Position numbers and translations under genes: made by a program. A stretch of 64,000 nt of DNA from an uncultured Collinsella sp. (GTDB lineage Bacteria > Actinomycetota > Coriobacteriia > Coriobacteriales > Coriobacteriaceae). Positions 41,748 through 51,190 of this stretch are shown piece by piece. Below the pieces are notes generated by a model, which was not told where the DNA came from, ran no database searches, and saw only the letters and a list, made by a program, of their open reading frames with translations. The stretch lies in assembly GCA_902493895.1 (NCBI GenBank), contig CABUQW010000002.1:1-64000 (forward strand), given 5' to 3'. How positions within the stretch are numbered: position 1 is the stretch's first letter; the number at the start of each line of letters is the position of its first letter.

Positions 41748-42260
41748 ATGGGTTTCTTTTCTCGCCTGATGGGCGGTTCGGATGAGCAGAAGACTGCAGC
41801 TTCCGAGTTCGAAATCCTCGCTCCCGTTTCCGGCGAGCTTGTTCATCTAGAAAATACCAATGACCCCGCTTTTAGCAGCCGTGCCGTGGGCGATGGCGTT
41901 GCCGTGGTTCCCCAAGAGGGAACGGTGTGCGCTCCTGTTTCCGGCACCGTCGCGGCGCTGTTTCCGACTGAGCACGCGCTGGGCATCATGTCCGACGACA
42001 GCTCTGCTCAGGTGATGCTGCATATCGGAATCGACACTGTTAAACTTGAGGGCAAGGGCTTCCATGCGCTTGTTGCTCAGGGTGACCATGTCGACGCGGG
42101 CCAGCCCCTCGTCGAGGTCGATTTCGAGGCGGTTCGCGCCGCTGGCTTCGACCCCACGGTCTTCGTTATCGTGTGCGAGCGTTCGGAGAACTCGACTCTT
42201 CGTGAGCATGCTTCCGGCCCTGTTGCTGTTAAAGAGCCTGTCGTCTGGCTTTCCGAGTAA
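41748..42260 (+). CDS. PTS EIIA component, glucose family (stand-alone)
   Basis: A 170-residue phosphocarrier of the EIIA-Glc (Crr) type. The fold motifs are ILAPVSGELVHLE, the first-half PQEGTVCAPVSGTVAALFPTEHALGI and the active-site His in VMLHIGIDTVKLEGKGF. It accepts phosphate from HPr and passes it to EIIB domains. The operon encodes an EIICB without EIIA, its obvious partner; two other EIIBC proteins in the window also lack EIIA. The ATG at 41748 has AAGGGA 9 nt upstream. The next gene starts 18 nt after the stop. Confidence 0.93.
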   Translation: MGFFSRLMGGSDEQKTAASEFEILAPVSGELVHLENTNDPAFSSRAVGDGVAVVPQEGTVCAPVSGTVAALFPTEHALGIMSDDSSAQVMLHIGIDTVKLEGKGFHALVAQGDHVDAGQPLVEVDFEAVRAAGFDPTVFVIVCERSENSTLREHASGPVAVKEPVVWLSE

Positions 42261-42278
42261 ATTCTTGTGGTGGGTACC

Positions 42279-43133
42279 GTGGTTATCAAGCGAGTTTTCA
42301 ACAATAACGTCGCAATGGTCACTTCGGACGATGGCTCCGAGCTCATCGTCATCGGCCGAGGCCTCTGCTTTGGCCGCCATGCCGGCGACGCTATCGACGA
42401 GGCGTCGGTCGAAAAGACCTATGCGCTGCAGGAGGGAACTTCTCAGGATTCGCGTACGATTGACCGCTTGGCACATCTTTTGGAGTCCATCCCCACCGTC
42501 AACCTCGTGATTTCCGAGGACATCGTTCAGATGCTCCGTCGAGAGCTCAATGTTGATATCAACGACAAGATTCTCATTGCTCTCGCAGACCATATCAGCC
42601 TTGCTTTGGAGCGCGAGCGCAAAGGCGTTCCCTGCGAGAACCCGCTGCTGCTCGAGATCCAGCAGTTCTATCGCAAGGAGTACGCGCTTGCGGGCCGTGC
42701 GCTGCAGATTATCAAGGAGTATATGGGCATCCAGATGAGCGAAGAAGAGCAGGGTTTTATTACGCTGCATATCGTCAACGCCACCATGCCGCAGCGCTCT
42801 GACCGTCTCATCATCTCGGTCCAGCTTGTTCGCGACGTGCTCGCGATTGTTTCCGAGCGCTATGCCACGACCCTCGATGACACCTCGCTGCCTTACGAAC
42901 GTTTCGTTCGTCACCTGCAGTTTTTCGCGCAGCGAGCGCTCGATCCTGCGGCCGGGCAAATCAATGGTGACGCGCTGTTCCGAATCGATGAAACGGTGTA
43001 CCCGTGCGCATTCTCGTGCGCGGACGCCATAGCCGCCCACTTGTCGTCTACCTATAACGTTGTCGTTACCAATGCCGAGAAGAGTTATCTCGCTTACCAC
43101 ATTGTTAACCTGCTTGGAGAACCTGGTCTCTAG
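42279..43133 (+). CDS. BglG/LicT-family transcription antiterminator
   Basis: RNA-binding antiterminator controlled by PTS phosphorylation, 284 residues. The N-terminal CAT RNA-binding domain (VIKRVFNNNVAMVTSDDGSE, residues 1-60) is followed by PRD1 (about 65-170) and PRD2 (about 175-284). PRD histidines include LADHISLALER and LHIVNATMP, and YLAYHIVNLL near the end. The start is set at GTG 42279 because the family begins with this VIKKVLNNN-like sequence; GTG 42267 is an alternative. It likely controls this operon. Confidence 0.92.
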   Translation: MVIKRVFNNNVAMVTSDDGSELIVIGRGLCFGRHAGDAIDEASVEKTYALQEGTSQDSRTIDRLAHLLESIPTVNLVISEDIVQMLRRELNVDINDKILIALADHISLALERERKGVPCENPLLLEIQQFYRKEYALAGRALQIIKEYMGIQMSEEEQGFITLHIVNATMPQRSDRLIISVQLVRDVLAIVSERYATTLDDTSLPYERFVRHLQFFAQRALDPAAGQINGDALFRIDETVYPCAFSCADAIAAHLSSTYNVVVTNAEKSYLAYHIVNLLGEPGL

Positions 43134-43232
43134 GCATAACGTGCCCACACATCGATTGATATGAGGCAGGGCTTATGGCCTTGTCCAGGGCACATCTGTC
43201 TTAATTTGCGGAAAAGGAAGGGGAGTACCGCT

Positions 43233-44849
43233 ATGACCGCAAAAAAGAAGTTCAATTTCAAAGCGCCGTTGGAGGTGTTCGCGAAGTCAATCGTTCAGCC
43301 GATGATGTATCTCTCGGTTGCCGGCATTCTGCTCATCGTGGGCATTATTCTGACCAACAAGACCATTTGCGCCTTGATCCCCGTACTGGGCTCCGGTCCG
43401 TTCCAGCTTGTGGGCGCCGTTGTCTATCAGTCGCTGATGTTTATCATCAACAACCTCTCGATTCTGTTCTGCGTGGGCATCGCCGGCGCCATGGCAAAGA
43501 AGAACAAGGGCCATGCTTCGCTGATCGCCCTGATGTCGTTCTTCCTGTTCCTGCAGGCTAACAACATCGTGCTCAACGCCACCGGCTCTCTTGCCGAAGC
43601 GAGCGGCATGCTCGGCCTTACCGGAACCGGCCAGGCCACCGTTATGGGCATTCAGGTGCTCGATACCGGCGTGTTCGGCGGCATCATTCTTGGTTGCATC
43701 ACTGGTGCTGTGTTCAACAAGTACTCGAACAAGCAGTTCCCCATTGCCCTTTCGATGTTCTCGGGCGTTCGCTTCCCGTTCCTGATCATGATCATCATCT
43801 CCTGGATCATGGGCGCTGGCTTCTGCATCGTTTGGCCTCCGGTTCAGGGCGCCATCTCCTCCGTTGCCGGCATCATTAAGGAGTCGGGCAACATCGGTCT
43901 GTTTATCTACGGCATGCTCAACAAGCTGCTCGTTCCCACCGGTCTGCACCACCTCATCTACACCCCGTTCCAGTTCTCCGATGTGGGTGGCACCCTGACA
44001 CTGGGCGATCAGGTTATCGCCGGCGCCTACCCCATCCGTGTCGCCGAGATGGCAATGACGGGCCAGCCCTTCTCCGATAGCACCTACTTCAACAGCTACA
44101 CCTTCAACAACCTGTGGCCCTACATCGGTATCGGTCTCGCCTTTATCGTCACCGCTTACAAGGGGAACAAGGATAAGACCAAGGCCGTTATCATCCCGCT
44201 GATCATCACCGCCGTGCTCTCCTGTGTCACCGAGCCCATGGACTTCCTCTTTGTCTTTGCCGCTCCCGTGCTCTTTGTTGTTCACTCGGTTCTTTCCGGC
44301 ATCTTCCTGGTCCTGCTCAAGGTCCTCTCCGTGCCCGCTTCGACTGCAGGCGGCATCATCAACATCGTGGTTTCCAACCTGGTCCTCGGTGTCGACAAGA
44401 CCAACTGGCCGGTTATGCTGGTGCTTGGAGTCGTCAACGCCGCTCTGTACTTCTTCCTCTTCACCTTCCTTATTAAGAAGCTCAACCTCCACACGCCTGG
44501 TCGCGAGGAGGAGTCCGAGCTCGCCGAGTCCGTTGCCGAGGGCGAGGCCGCCGCGTCTGTCGCGGTGAAGCAGGGCGCTGTTGCCGCGGCTCCCGCAGAG
44601 GGCGTCGATGCAGGTATTGCCGACCTGGTCGCAGGTCTTGGTGGCAAGGACAACATCGAGGAGCTCGAGAACTGCTTTACGCGTCTCCGCGTGAACGTTA
44701 AGAACCCGGACCTCATCAATGAGGACCTCATCAACCACGTGCCCAACAGCGGCATCAACCGCAACGGCAATAATATCCAGATCATCTTTGGCATGAAGGT
44801 CGCCGAGATGCGCGACAAGGTCGAAAACGCAATTGAGAAGGAGCAGTAA
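43233..44849 (+). CDS. PTS EIICB permease, alpha-glucoside type
   Basis: Sugar-importing permease of 538 residues. The EIIC domain (about 1-430, ten or so membrane helices; GLHHLIYTPFQF and TEPMDFLFVFAAP are family motifs) is followed by an Ala/Glu linker and an EIIB domain (about 455-538) with the phospho-accepting Cys in ELENCFTRLRVNV. The domain order C then B and the GH4 neighbour point to maltose or another alpha-glucoside (MalP/AglA/GlvC type). EIIA comes from the gene at 41748. The ATG at 43233 has AAGGAAGGGGAG upstream. Confidence 0.92.
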   Translation: MTAKKKFNFKAPLEVFAKSIVQPMMYLSVAGILLIVGIILTNKTICALIPVLGSGPFQLVGAVVYQSLMFIINNLSILFCVGIAGAMAKKNKGHASLIALMSFFLFLQANNIVLNATGSLAEASGMLGLTGTGQATVMGIQVLDTGVFGGIILGCITGAVFNKYSNKQFPIALSMFSGVRFPFLIMIIISWIMGAGFCIVWPPVQGAISSVAGIIKESGNIGLFIYGMLNKLLVPTGLHHLIYTPFQFSDVGGTLTLGDQVIAGAYPIRVAEMAMTGQPFSDSTYFNSYTFNNLWPYIGIGLAFIVTAYKGNKDKTKAVIIPLIITAVLSCVTEPMDFLFVFAAPVLFVVHSVLSGIFLVLLKVLSVPASTAGGIINIVVSNLVLGVDKTNWPVMLVLGVVNAALYFFLFTFLIKKLNLHTPGREEESELAESVAEGEAAASVAVKQGAVAAAPAEGVDAGIADLVAGLGGKDNIEELENCFTRLRVNVKNPDLINEDLINHVPNSGINRNGNNIQIIFGMKVAEMRDKVENAIEKEQ

Positions 44850-44852
44850 ACA

Positions 44853-46235
44853 ATGATCATTACTCTGTGTGGTGGCGGATCCACCTTTACCCCCGGCATC
44901 GTCAAGTCCATCGCCCTGCGCAAGGACGAGCTCGACGTTGACGAGATTCGTCTGTACGACATCAACGAGGAGCGCCAGCGCAAGATCGGCGTGCTCGTGG
45001 ACTGGATTTTGCACGAGGACCTCGGCCTGGACATCAAGCTCACGGTGACCACCGACAAAAAGACGGCTTTTACCGACGCGAGCTTCGTGTTTGCCCAGAT
45101 GCGCGTGGGCGGCTACGCCATGCGCGAGCAGGACGAGAAGATTCCGCTGCGTCACGGCTGCGTGGGTCAGGAGACTTGCGGTTGCGGCGGCCTTGCCTAC
45201 GGCATGCGCACCATCTTCCCCATGGTCGAGCTGATCGATGACGTTGAGAAGTACGCCAAGAAGGACTACTGGATTCTCAACTACTCCAACCCTGCCGCCA
45301 TCGTCTCCGAGGGCTGCCGCGTGCTGCGTCCCAACGCTCGTATCATCAACATCTGCGACATGCCGATCGCGATCATCGACGTGGTTTGCGCCGCGCTCGA
45401 TATCGACAAGAAGGATGTCGAGTACGATTACTTTGGCCTCAACCACTTTGGTTGGTTCACCTCGATCCGCCACAAGGGCGAGGAGGTGCTCCCGCAGCTG
45501 CGCGAGTACATCAAGGAGCATGAGATTCTGCTGCCCGACTCTTACCTCAAGGGCATGGGCTCGCTCATGGCAAAGAAGCCCGAGGAGGCCGTCGACGAGC
45601 ACCCCGAGCAGAACCGCCACACCAAGGGCAGCTGGTACTACGTCTGGAAGGGCGAGTACGAGATCATGGAGTGCTTCCCGGAGTACCTGCCCAACACGTA
45701 TCTGAACTACTACCTGCAGCAGAAGGAGTTCGTCGAGCACTCCAACCCCGAGCGCACCCGTGCTAACGAGGTTGAGGAGACGCGTGAGAAGAACCTCTTT
45801 GATGGTATCGACCATTACGAGAAGACGGGCGAGATCGACGAGAGCACGTTCTATGCGGGCAGCCACGGCGACTGGATTGCCGATCTGGCTATCGCTCTGA
45901 AGAACGACACCAAGCAGCGCTTCCTGGTCATTTGCGAGAACAAGGGCGCCATCCCCAACATGCCCTACGACGCTATGGTCGAGCTGCCTGCCTACATTGG
46001 CAAGAACGGCCCCGAGGTCATCAGCCGCGACAACATTCCGCTGTTCCAGCAGGGCCTCATGATGCAGCAGCTGAACTCGGAGAAGCTCGTGGTCGAGGCT
46101 ACGATCGAGGGTTCGTACGAGAAGGCGCTCAAGGCCTTCACGCTGAACAAGACCGTGCCGTCGATGAAGGTCGCCAAGGAGGTTCTCGACGACATGATCG
46201 AGGCCAACAAGGGTTACTGGCCCGAGCTTAAGTAA
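44853..46235 (+). CDS. 6-phospho-alpha-glucosidase, GH4 family
   Basis: Hydrolyses phosphorylated alpha-glucosides such as maltose 6'-phosphate after PTS uptake. It needs NAD+ and a divalent metal such as Mn2+. The 460 residues begin with the NAD-binding GGGSTFTPGIVKSI. NYSNPAAIVSEG follows, and the CDMP motif in INICDMPIAII marks 6-phospho-alpha-glucosidases within GH4. GLNHFGWFTSI and the metal-binding region follow. It starts 3 nt after the EIICB gene with AAGGAG inside that gene's end, so the two are coupled. Confidence 0.94.
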   Translation: MIITLCGGGSTFTPGIVKSIALRKDELDVDEIRLYDINEERQRKIGVLVDWILHEDLGLDIKLTVTTDKKTAFTDASFVFAQMRVGGYAMREQDEKIPLRHGCVGQETCGCGGLAYGMRTIFPMVELIDDVEKYAKKDYWILNYSNPAAIVSEGCRVLRPNARIINICDMPIAIIDVVCAALDIDKKDVEYDYFGLNHFGWFTSIRHKGEEVLPQLREYIKEHEILLPDSYLKGMGSLMAKKPEEAVDEHPEQNRHTKGSWYYVWKGEYEIMECFPEYLPNTYLNYYLQQKEFVEHSNPERTRANEVEETREKNLFDGIDHYEKTGEIDESTFYAGSHGDWIADLAIALKNDTKQRFLVICENKGAIPNMPYDAMVELPAYIGKNGPEVISRDNIPLFQQGLMMQQLNSEKLVVEATIEGSYEKALKAFTLNKTVPSMKVAKEVLDDMIEANKGYWPELK

Positions 46236-46267
46236 AAGCAACAGGGTCGCTGGCCGCATGCCTGAAG

Positions 46268-46305
46268 CAATGCCCCGCCCACGTGATTGCGTGGGCGGGG
46301 CATTG
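46268..46305 (+). terminator. Terminator of the alpha-glucoside operon
   Basis: A perfect 16-bp stem (CAATGCCCCGCCCACG with its complement) and a 6-nt loop, followed by TCGTTTGG. Confidence 0.8.
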
Positions 46306-46360
46306 TCGTTTGGTAACGCGTTTTATCAAATATGGCATTTATCTGCGATAATGTTCATTT

Positions 46361-46426
46361 TCACCGCTGATGGTGACATTTCATACCGCCTGCCGAACTG
46401 CGTGGAGACCTAACAACTTTTTAGGT
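46361..46426. promoter_or_regulatory. Dyads upstream of the hydrogenase operon
   Basis: TCACC/GGTGA (46361-46365, 46372-46376) and a hairpin GACCTAA/TTAGGTC (46406-46412, 46420-46426) lie 66-131 nt before the first gene. They could be regulator or leader sites; no known consensus is claimed. Confidence 0.3.
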
Positions 46427-46491
46427 CAGTGTTGTGCGTGTAGCAATTTCGCCCGGCCTCGCCTCCGGGCTGCCATGTGAGAGGGGATCTT

Positions 46492-48324
46492 ATGGCTCGA
46501 CTGCACGTAATGGAACGCAGCCACGCTCAGGCCGTCATGGACGACCTGCACGATGCACTCGGACGTCGTCTGGCGGTGAGTTCACTCGCCCCGTGCCCCG
46601 TCGAGTTTACGGCGGCGCTCGTCAACCTGTGCTCCACCCAGAGCTGCGGCAAGTGCACGCCCTGCCGCGTGGGCCTGAGCGCGCTGAGCGACCTGCTCGC
46701 CGATGTGCTCGAGGGCCGCGCCGACGAGTCCACGCTCAACTTGATTGAGCGCACGGCCCGCACCATCTACCTTTCGAGCGACTGCGCCATCGGCTACGAA
46801 GCTGGCGCCATGGCACTCACGGCCATTCGCGGCTTCCGCGACGATTTTGAGCACCACATCCGCGAGCACTCCTGCGGCTTTGACCGCGAGGCTCGCGTCC
46901 CGTGTGTCTCGGGCTGCCCGGCGCACGTCGACATTCCTGGTTACATCTCGCTCGTCGAGGCAGGCCGTTATGCCGACGCCGTCAAGGTCATCCGCAAGAA
47001 CAACCCGCTACCGCTCGTCTGTGGCCTGGTGTGCGAGCATCCCTGCGAGATGCATTGCCGCCGTGGCATGGTCGACGACCCCATGAACATCCTCGCCCTC
47101 AAGCGTTTTGCCGTTGAGCATAGCGACCTCAACGACCACAAGCCACATGTAGTGGACAACACCGGTAAGCGCGTCGCCGTGATCGGCGGCGGCCCGGCCG
47201 GCCTTTCCTGTGCCTACTACCTGGCCGTGATGGGCCACAAGGTGACCATTTTTGAGCAGCGCCACCACTTGGGCGGCATGCTGCGCTACGGCATCCCCAG
47301 CTATCGTCTGCCGCGCGAGCGCCTGCAGGCCGAGATCGACTGGATTTTGAGCGCCGGCATCGACGTGGAGCTCGACCACTCCGTGAGCGGCGAGGAGCTC
47401 GCCCGTCTGCGCGACGAGTTCGATGCCGTCTACCTGGCCATCGGTGCCCACAGTGACAAGAAGCTCGGCCTTCCGGGTGAAGAGGCGCCCGGCGTGGAAT
47501 CGGCCGTCAAGATGCTGCGCGCCATCGGCGATGACGAGCTGCCCGACCTGAGCGGCCAGCGCGTGTGCGTCATCGGCGGCGGCAACGTTGCCATGGACGT
47601 GGCGCGCTCTGCCGTGCGCTGCGGTGCCGAAAAGGTGAGCATCGTCTACCGCCGTCGCATCTGCGACATGACGGCCCAGGATGCCGAGATTGCCGGCGCC
47701 CAGGCCGAGGGCTGCGAGGTTCTGGAGCTCACGGCCCCGCTCGCTATCGAGACGGGCGAGGAGGGTCGCGTGAGTGGCCTGCGCGTGCAGCCGCAGATTA
47801 TCGGCGAGCCCCGTCGTGGGCGTCCGGCCCCGCGTGCCGCCGCCACGCCCGAGCGCGTCATTCCCTGCGAGCGCGTGTTTGTGGCCATTGGCCAGGACAT
47901 CGATTCCAAGCCGTTTGAGGACATGGGCATTGCCTGTAAGTGGGGCTGCGTGGTCACCGATTCGGATGGCGCCGTGCCCAACTTCGATGGCCTCTTTAGC
48001 GGCGGCGACTGCCAGACCGGTCCCGCCACCGTCATCCGGGCCATCAACGCCGGCCGCGTTGCTTCGGCAAATATCGACCGTTACCTGGGCTTTGACCACA
48101 AGATCAAGCTCGACGTTGGGCTGCCGACCGTGCAGTTTAAGGGCAAACACGAGTGTGGCCGCTGCGAGCTGGGCGAGCGCGAGGCCGGCGAGCGCATCCA
48201 CGATTGGAATCTGGTCGAGCAGGGTCTCACCGAGCAGGAAGCACGCCAGGAGGCAAGCCGCTGCCTGCGTTGCGACCACTTTGGCTTTGGCGCGTTCCGT
48301 GGAGGGAGGAACCTGGAATGGTAG
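46492..48324 (+). CDS. NuoF-type Fe-S domain fused to GltD-like FAD/NAD(P) oxidoreductase
   Basis: A 610-residue electron-transfer subunit. Residues about 1-130 carry the NuoF C-terminal 4Fe-4S motif (STQSCGKCTPCRVGLSALSD) but not the NuoF FMN domain. A GltD/NfnB-like part follows: cysteine-rich segment (CVSGCPAHVDIPGYI, CGLVCEHPCEMHC), FAD site (VIGGGPAGLSCAYYL near 230) and nucleotide site (VCVIGGGNVAMDVARSA near 360). The C-terminus has a further Cys cluster (ECGRCELGER, SRCLRCDHFG). It likely shuttles electrons between NAD(P)H and the hydrogenase encoded next. The ATG at 46492 has GAGGGGA upstream. Confidence 0.88.
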   Translation: MARLHVMERSHAQAVMDDLHDALGRRLAVSSLAPCPVEFTAALVNLCSTQSCGKCTPCRVGLSALSDLLADVLEGRADESTLNLIERTARTIYLSSDCAIGYEAGAMALTAIRGFRDDFEHHIREHSCGFDREARVPCVSGCPAHVDIPGYISLVEAGRYADAVKVIRKNNPLPLVCGLVCEHPCEMHCRRGMVDDPMNILALKRFAVEHSDLNDHKPHVVDNTGKRVAVIGGGPAGLSCAYYLAVMGHKVTIFEQRHHLGGMLRYGIPSYRLPRERLQAEIDWILSAGIDVELDHSVSGEELARLRDEFDAVYLAIGAHSDKKLGLPGEEAPGVESAVKMLRAIGDDELPDLSGQRVCVIGGGNVAMDVARSAVRCGAEKVSIVYRRRICDMTAQDAEIAGAQAEGCEVLELTAPLAIETGEEGRVSGLRVQPQIIGEPRRGRPAPRAAATPERVIPCERVFVAIGQDIDSKPFEDMGIACKWGCVVTDSDGAVPNFDGLFSGGDCQTGPATVIRAINAGRVASANIDRYLGFDHKIKLDVGLPTVQFKGKHECGRCELGEREAGERIHDWNLVEQGLTEQEARQEASRCLRCDHFGFGAFRGGRNLEW

Positions 48325-50129
48325 AGCTCAACAACCCCACTGTCAGCGACAACACCGAAAGCGGAGCACTCTACATGGTCAAGCTCACTATCGATAATTG
48401 CGAGGTCGTGGTGCCTGAGCACACCACGATCCTGGACGCGGCCAAGTCCGTCGGCATCCAGATTCCCACCCTGTGCTACCTGCGCGATCTAAACGAGATT
48501 GGCGGTTGCCGCGTGTGCGTGGTCGAGGTTGAGGGCTGCGACCAGCTGGTTGCCGCCTGCAACAACTACGTGCTCGACGGCATGGTGGTCCACACCAACA
48601 GCCCCAAGGCCCGCGAGGCGCGTCGCACCAACGTGCAGCTGCTACTGTCCCAACACGACTCGCGCTGCACGAGCTGCGTGCGCAGTGGTAACTGCAACCT
48701 GCAGACCATCGCCAACGACCTGGGCATCTTCTATCTGCCGTACGAGCAGCACCTGGCGCGCGAGGGCTGGGACTTCGATTTCCCCATCATCCGCGATAAC
48801 GACAAGTGCATCAAATGCATGCGCTGCATCAAGGTGTGCGAGAGCGTGCAGGGCTTAGGGATTTGGGATCTGACCAACCGCGCCACGCATACCGCCGTGG
48901 GCACTCGCGGGCGTGCGCCGATCGGCAAGACCGATTGCGTCGCGTGCGGTCAGTGCATCACGCATTGCCCGACGGGCGCCCTGCGCGAGCGTGACGATAC
49001 CGAGACCGTGTTCGACGCCATCGCCGATCCCGACAAGATCGTGCTGGTGCAGATTGCGCCGGCCGTGCGTAGCGCCTGGGGCGAGGAGCTCGGCATTCCG
49101 CGCGATGAGGCCACCGTCGAGCGCCTGGCCTGTGCGCTGCGCCGCGTGGGCTTTGAGTACGTGTTTGACACCGACTTCTCGGCCGATCTCACCATTATGG
49201 AGGAGGGCTCCGAGCTGCTCGAGCGCCTGGGTAAGGCTGCCAAGGGCGAGGGCGACAGCCGCGGCTGGCCCATGTTCACGAGCTGCTGCCCGGGCTGGGT
49301 ACGCTTTGTGAAGGCGCGCTACCCCGAGTTTGTCGACAGCCTGTCCACGTCAAAGTCGCCGCAGCAGATGTTCGGCGCCATCGCCAAGACCTACTATGCC
49401 AAAGTGCTGGGCGTGGAGCCCGAGCGCCTGTTCGTGGTGTCCGTGATGCCGTGCACGGCCAAGAAGGCCGAGTGCGCGCTGCCGAGCATGGTGGGCGAGG
49501 GCGGTGCGCCCGACGTTGACGTTGCGCTGACGGTGCGCGAGATGGTGCGCATAATCCGCGCGAGCCACGTGAGCGTGGACACGCTGGTCGAGGAGCCGCT
49601 CGACACGCCGCTGGGCTTTGGCACGGGCGCGGGCGTGATCTTTGGCGCCACGGGCGGCGTGATGGAGGCCGCCGTGCGCTCGGCCTATTACCTGGTGACG
49701 GGCAAGAACCCGGATGCCGATTTCTTTACCGACGTGCGCGGACTCGACGGCTGGAAGGAAGCTGTCGCCGATATCGATGGCACTCAGGTGCGTGTTGCCG
49801 TGGCGCACGGGCTGGGCAACGCCGCCCGGCTGCTCGACGCGATTCGCGACGGCAGCGTGAGCCATGACTTTGTCGAGGTCATGGCGTGCCCCGGCGGTTG
49901 CGTCGGTGGTGGCGGTCAGCCCATCCACGACGGTTGCGAGCTGGCGGCCGAGCGCGGCAAGGTGCTCTGGGGCCTGGATGCCGCTGCGGACATTCGCTTC
50001 TCGCACGAGAATCCCGATGTCCAGGCGTGCTATCGCGAGTTCTTGGGCGCGCCGCTCTCGCCGCTGGCCGAGGAGCTACTGCATACCGACCATCATGCAT
50101 GGACGATGCCCAACGAGGAGGCGTGCTAG
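48318..50129 (+). CDS. hydA: [FeFe]-hydrogenase catalytic subunit (group A)
   Basis: Makes or oxidises H2 at the H-cluster; 603 residues. N-terminal 2Fe-2S domain (TLCYLRDLNEIGGCRVC), His-ligated 4Fe-4S site (HDSRCTSCVRSGNC) and two 4Fe-4S sites (CIKCMRCIKVC, CVACGQCITHCPTG) wire electrons to the H-cluster domain. That domain has all three signatures: TSCCPGW, MPCTAKKAE and EVMACPGGCVGGGGQP. The ATG at 48318 overlaps the previous gene's stop and has GGAGGGAGG upstream. The GltD-like partner fits hydrogenases classed as group A2. No HydE/F/G maturase gene lies in the window. Confidence 0.95.
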   Translation: MVELNNPTVSDNTESGALYMVKLTIDNCEVVVPEHTTILDAAKSVGIQIPTLCYLRDLNEIGGCRVCVVEVEGCDQLVAACNNYVLDGMVVHTNSPKAREARRTNVQLLLSQHDSRCTSCVRSGNCNLQTIANDLGIFYLPYEQHLAREGWDFDFPIIRDNDKCIKCMRCIKVCESVQGLGIWDLTNRATHTAVGTRGRAPIGKTDCVACGQCITHCPTGALRERDDTETVFDAIADPDKIVLVQIAPAVRSAWGEELGIPRDEATVERLACALRRVGFEYVFDTDFSADLTIMEEGSELLERLGKAAKGEGDSRGWPMFTSCCPGWVRFVKARYPEFVDSLSTSKSPQQMFGAIAKTYYAKVLGVEPERLFVVSVMPCTAKKAECALPSMVGEGGAPDVDVALTVREMVRIIRASHVSVDTLVEEPLDTPLGFGTGAGVIFGATGGVMEAAVRSAYYLVTGKNPDADFFTDVRGLDGWKEAVADIDGTQVRVAVAHGLGNAARLLDAIRDGSVSHDFVEVMACPGGCVGGGGQPIHDGCELAAERGKVLWGLDAAADIRFSHENPDVQACYREFLGAPLSPLAEELLHTDHHAWTMPNEEAC

Positions 50130-50131
50130 CG

Positions 50132-51187
50132 ATGCGCGCGTTTGATGTTGAGATGACGCGCCGAGGATTTGCCTCGGCGCTTGCCGCGGGCGCGTTGTCG
50201 CTCGCACTGGCTGGCTGTGGCGGCGGAGCTGCCGGTGCCGGGTCCGCCGCGGGCTCGGCTGCCACGGACGGCGCCGGTGCTGCTGCGGAGCCGGTCGAGG
50301 TGCACGTCGCCTCGCTCAAGGGGCCGACCTCGATTGGTCTGGTGCAGTTTATGGACCGGGCGGACGAGGGCGCCACGGATAACGAGTTCGACTTTGCGAT
50401 CAGCACTGCGGCCGATGAGATCGTGCCCAAGGTCATTCAGGGAGATGTCGACATTGCCCTGGTGCCCGCCAACATGGCGAGCGTTCTCTACAACAAGACC
50501 GAAGGCGCGGTGCAGGTCATCGACATCAACACGCTCGGCGTGTTGAGTGTGGTGACGGGCGACGCGGACGTGACCTCGTTTGGTGACCTGGCGGGTCGTA
50601 CCGTCTACATGACGGGCAAGGGCACCACGCCGGAGTACGTCATGAACTACCTGCTGGAGCGCGCGGGCCTGACCGGCCAGGTGACGCTCGAGTTTAAGAG
50701 CGAACCCACCGAGGTGCTGTCGGCGCTGCTTGCCGACCCGTCCGCCGTGGGCGTGCTGCCCGAGCCGTTCAAGACCGCTGCCATCGCAAAGAGCGAGGGC
50801 AAGCTGTCGGCGCCGGTAAATCTGACTGATGTGTGGGATGATCTGGCGGGTGACACGGGTTCGCGCCTGCTGACGGGCGTGACCGTGGTGCGCCGTGCCT
50901 TTGCCGAGGAGCATCCCGAGGCCGTGGCGGAATTCTTGCGCTGCCATGAGGCGAGCGTGAAGGCCGTCAATGCGGCGCCGGCAGACTGGGCGCAGGCCGT
51001 GGTCGATGCGGGTATCATCGATAACGCCGCGATTGCCGAAAAGGCGATTCCCGGGTGCATGCTCGTGTGTCAGACGGGGAAGGATATGAAGGCGGCGCTC
51101 GGTGGGTACCTGCAGGTGCTGGCCGATGCGGACGCGAGCGCCGTGGGCGGCAAGCTCCCGGCTGGCGATTTCTACTACATGGAGTAG
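50132..51187 (+). CDS. ABC transporter substrate-binding lipoprotein (NMT1/SsuA-like)
   Basis: A 351-residue exported lipoprotein. The signal peptide (TRRGFASALAAGALSLALAG) ends in the lipobox LAGC, with a twin-Arg start that may use Tat. The mature part has the periplasmic-binding fold of NMT1/THI5/SsuA relatives: FAISTAADEIVPKVIQGDVD, ALVPANMASVLYNK and LAGRTVYMTGKGTTPEYVM. The ligand is unknown; relatives bind sulfonates, nitrate, thiamine precursors or amino-acid-like compounds. The gene starts 2 nt after hydA, so it is in the same transcript. Confidence 0.87.
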   Translation: MRAFDVEMTRRGFASALAAGALSLALAGCGGGAAGAGSAAGSAATDGAGAAAEPVEVHVASLKGPTSIGLVQFMDRADEGATDNEFDFAISTAADEIVPKVIQGDVDIALVPANMASVLYNKTEGAVQVIDINTLGVLSVVTGDADVTSFGDLAGRTVYMTGKGTTPEYVMNYLLERAGLTGQVTLEFKSEPTEVLSALLADPSAVGVLPEPFKTAAIAKSEGKLSAPVNLTDVWDDLAGDTGSRLLTGVTVVRRAFAEEHPEAVAEFLRCHEASVKAVNAAPADWAQAVVDAGIIDNAAIAEKAIPGCMLVCQTGKDMKAALGGYLQVLADADASAVGGKLPAGDFYYME

Positions 51188-51190
51188 CCC

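Noticed and set aside
43287..46259. Long minus-strand open frame (990 codons) opposite the alpha-glucoside operon
   Set aside because: It mirrors the codon bias of the real plus-strand genes, which have clear domains; its translation is low-complexity and lacks a ribosome-binding site.
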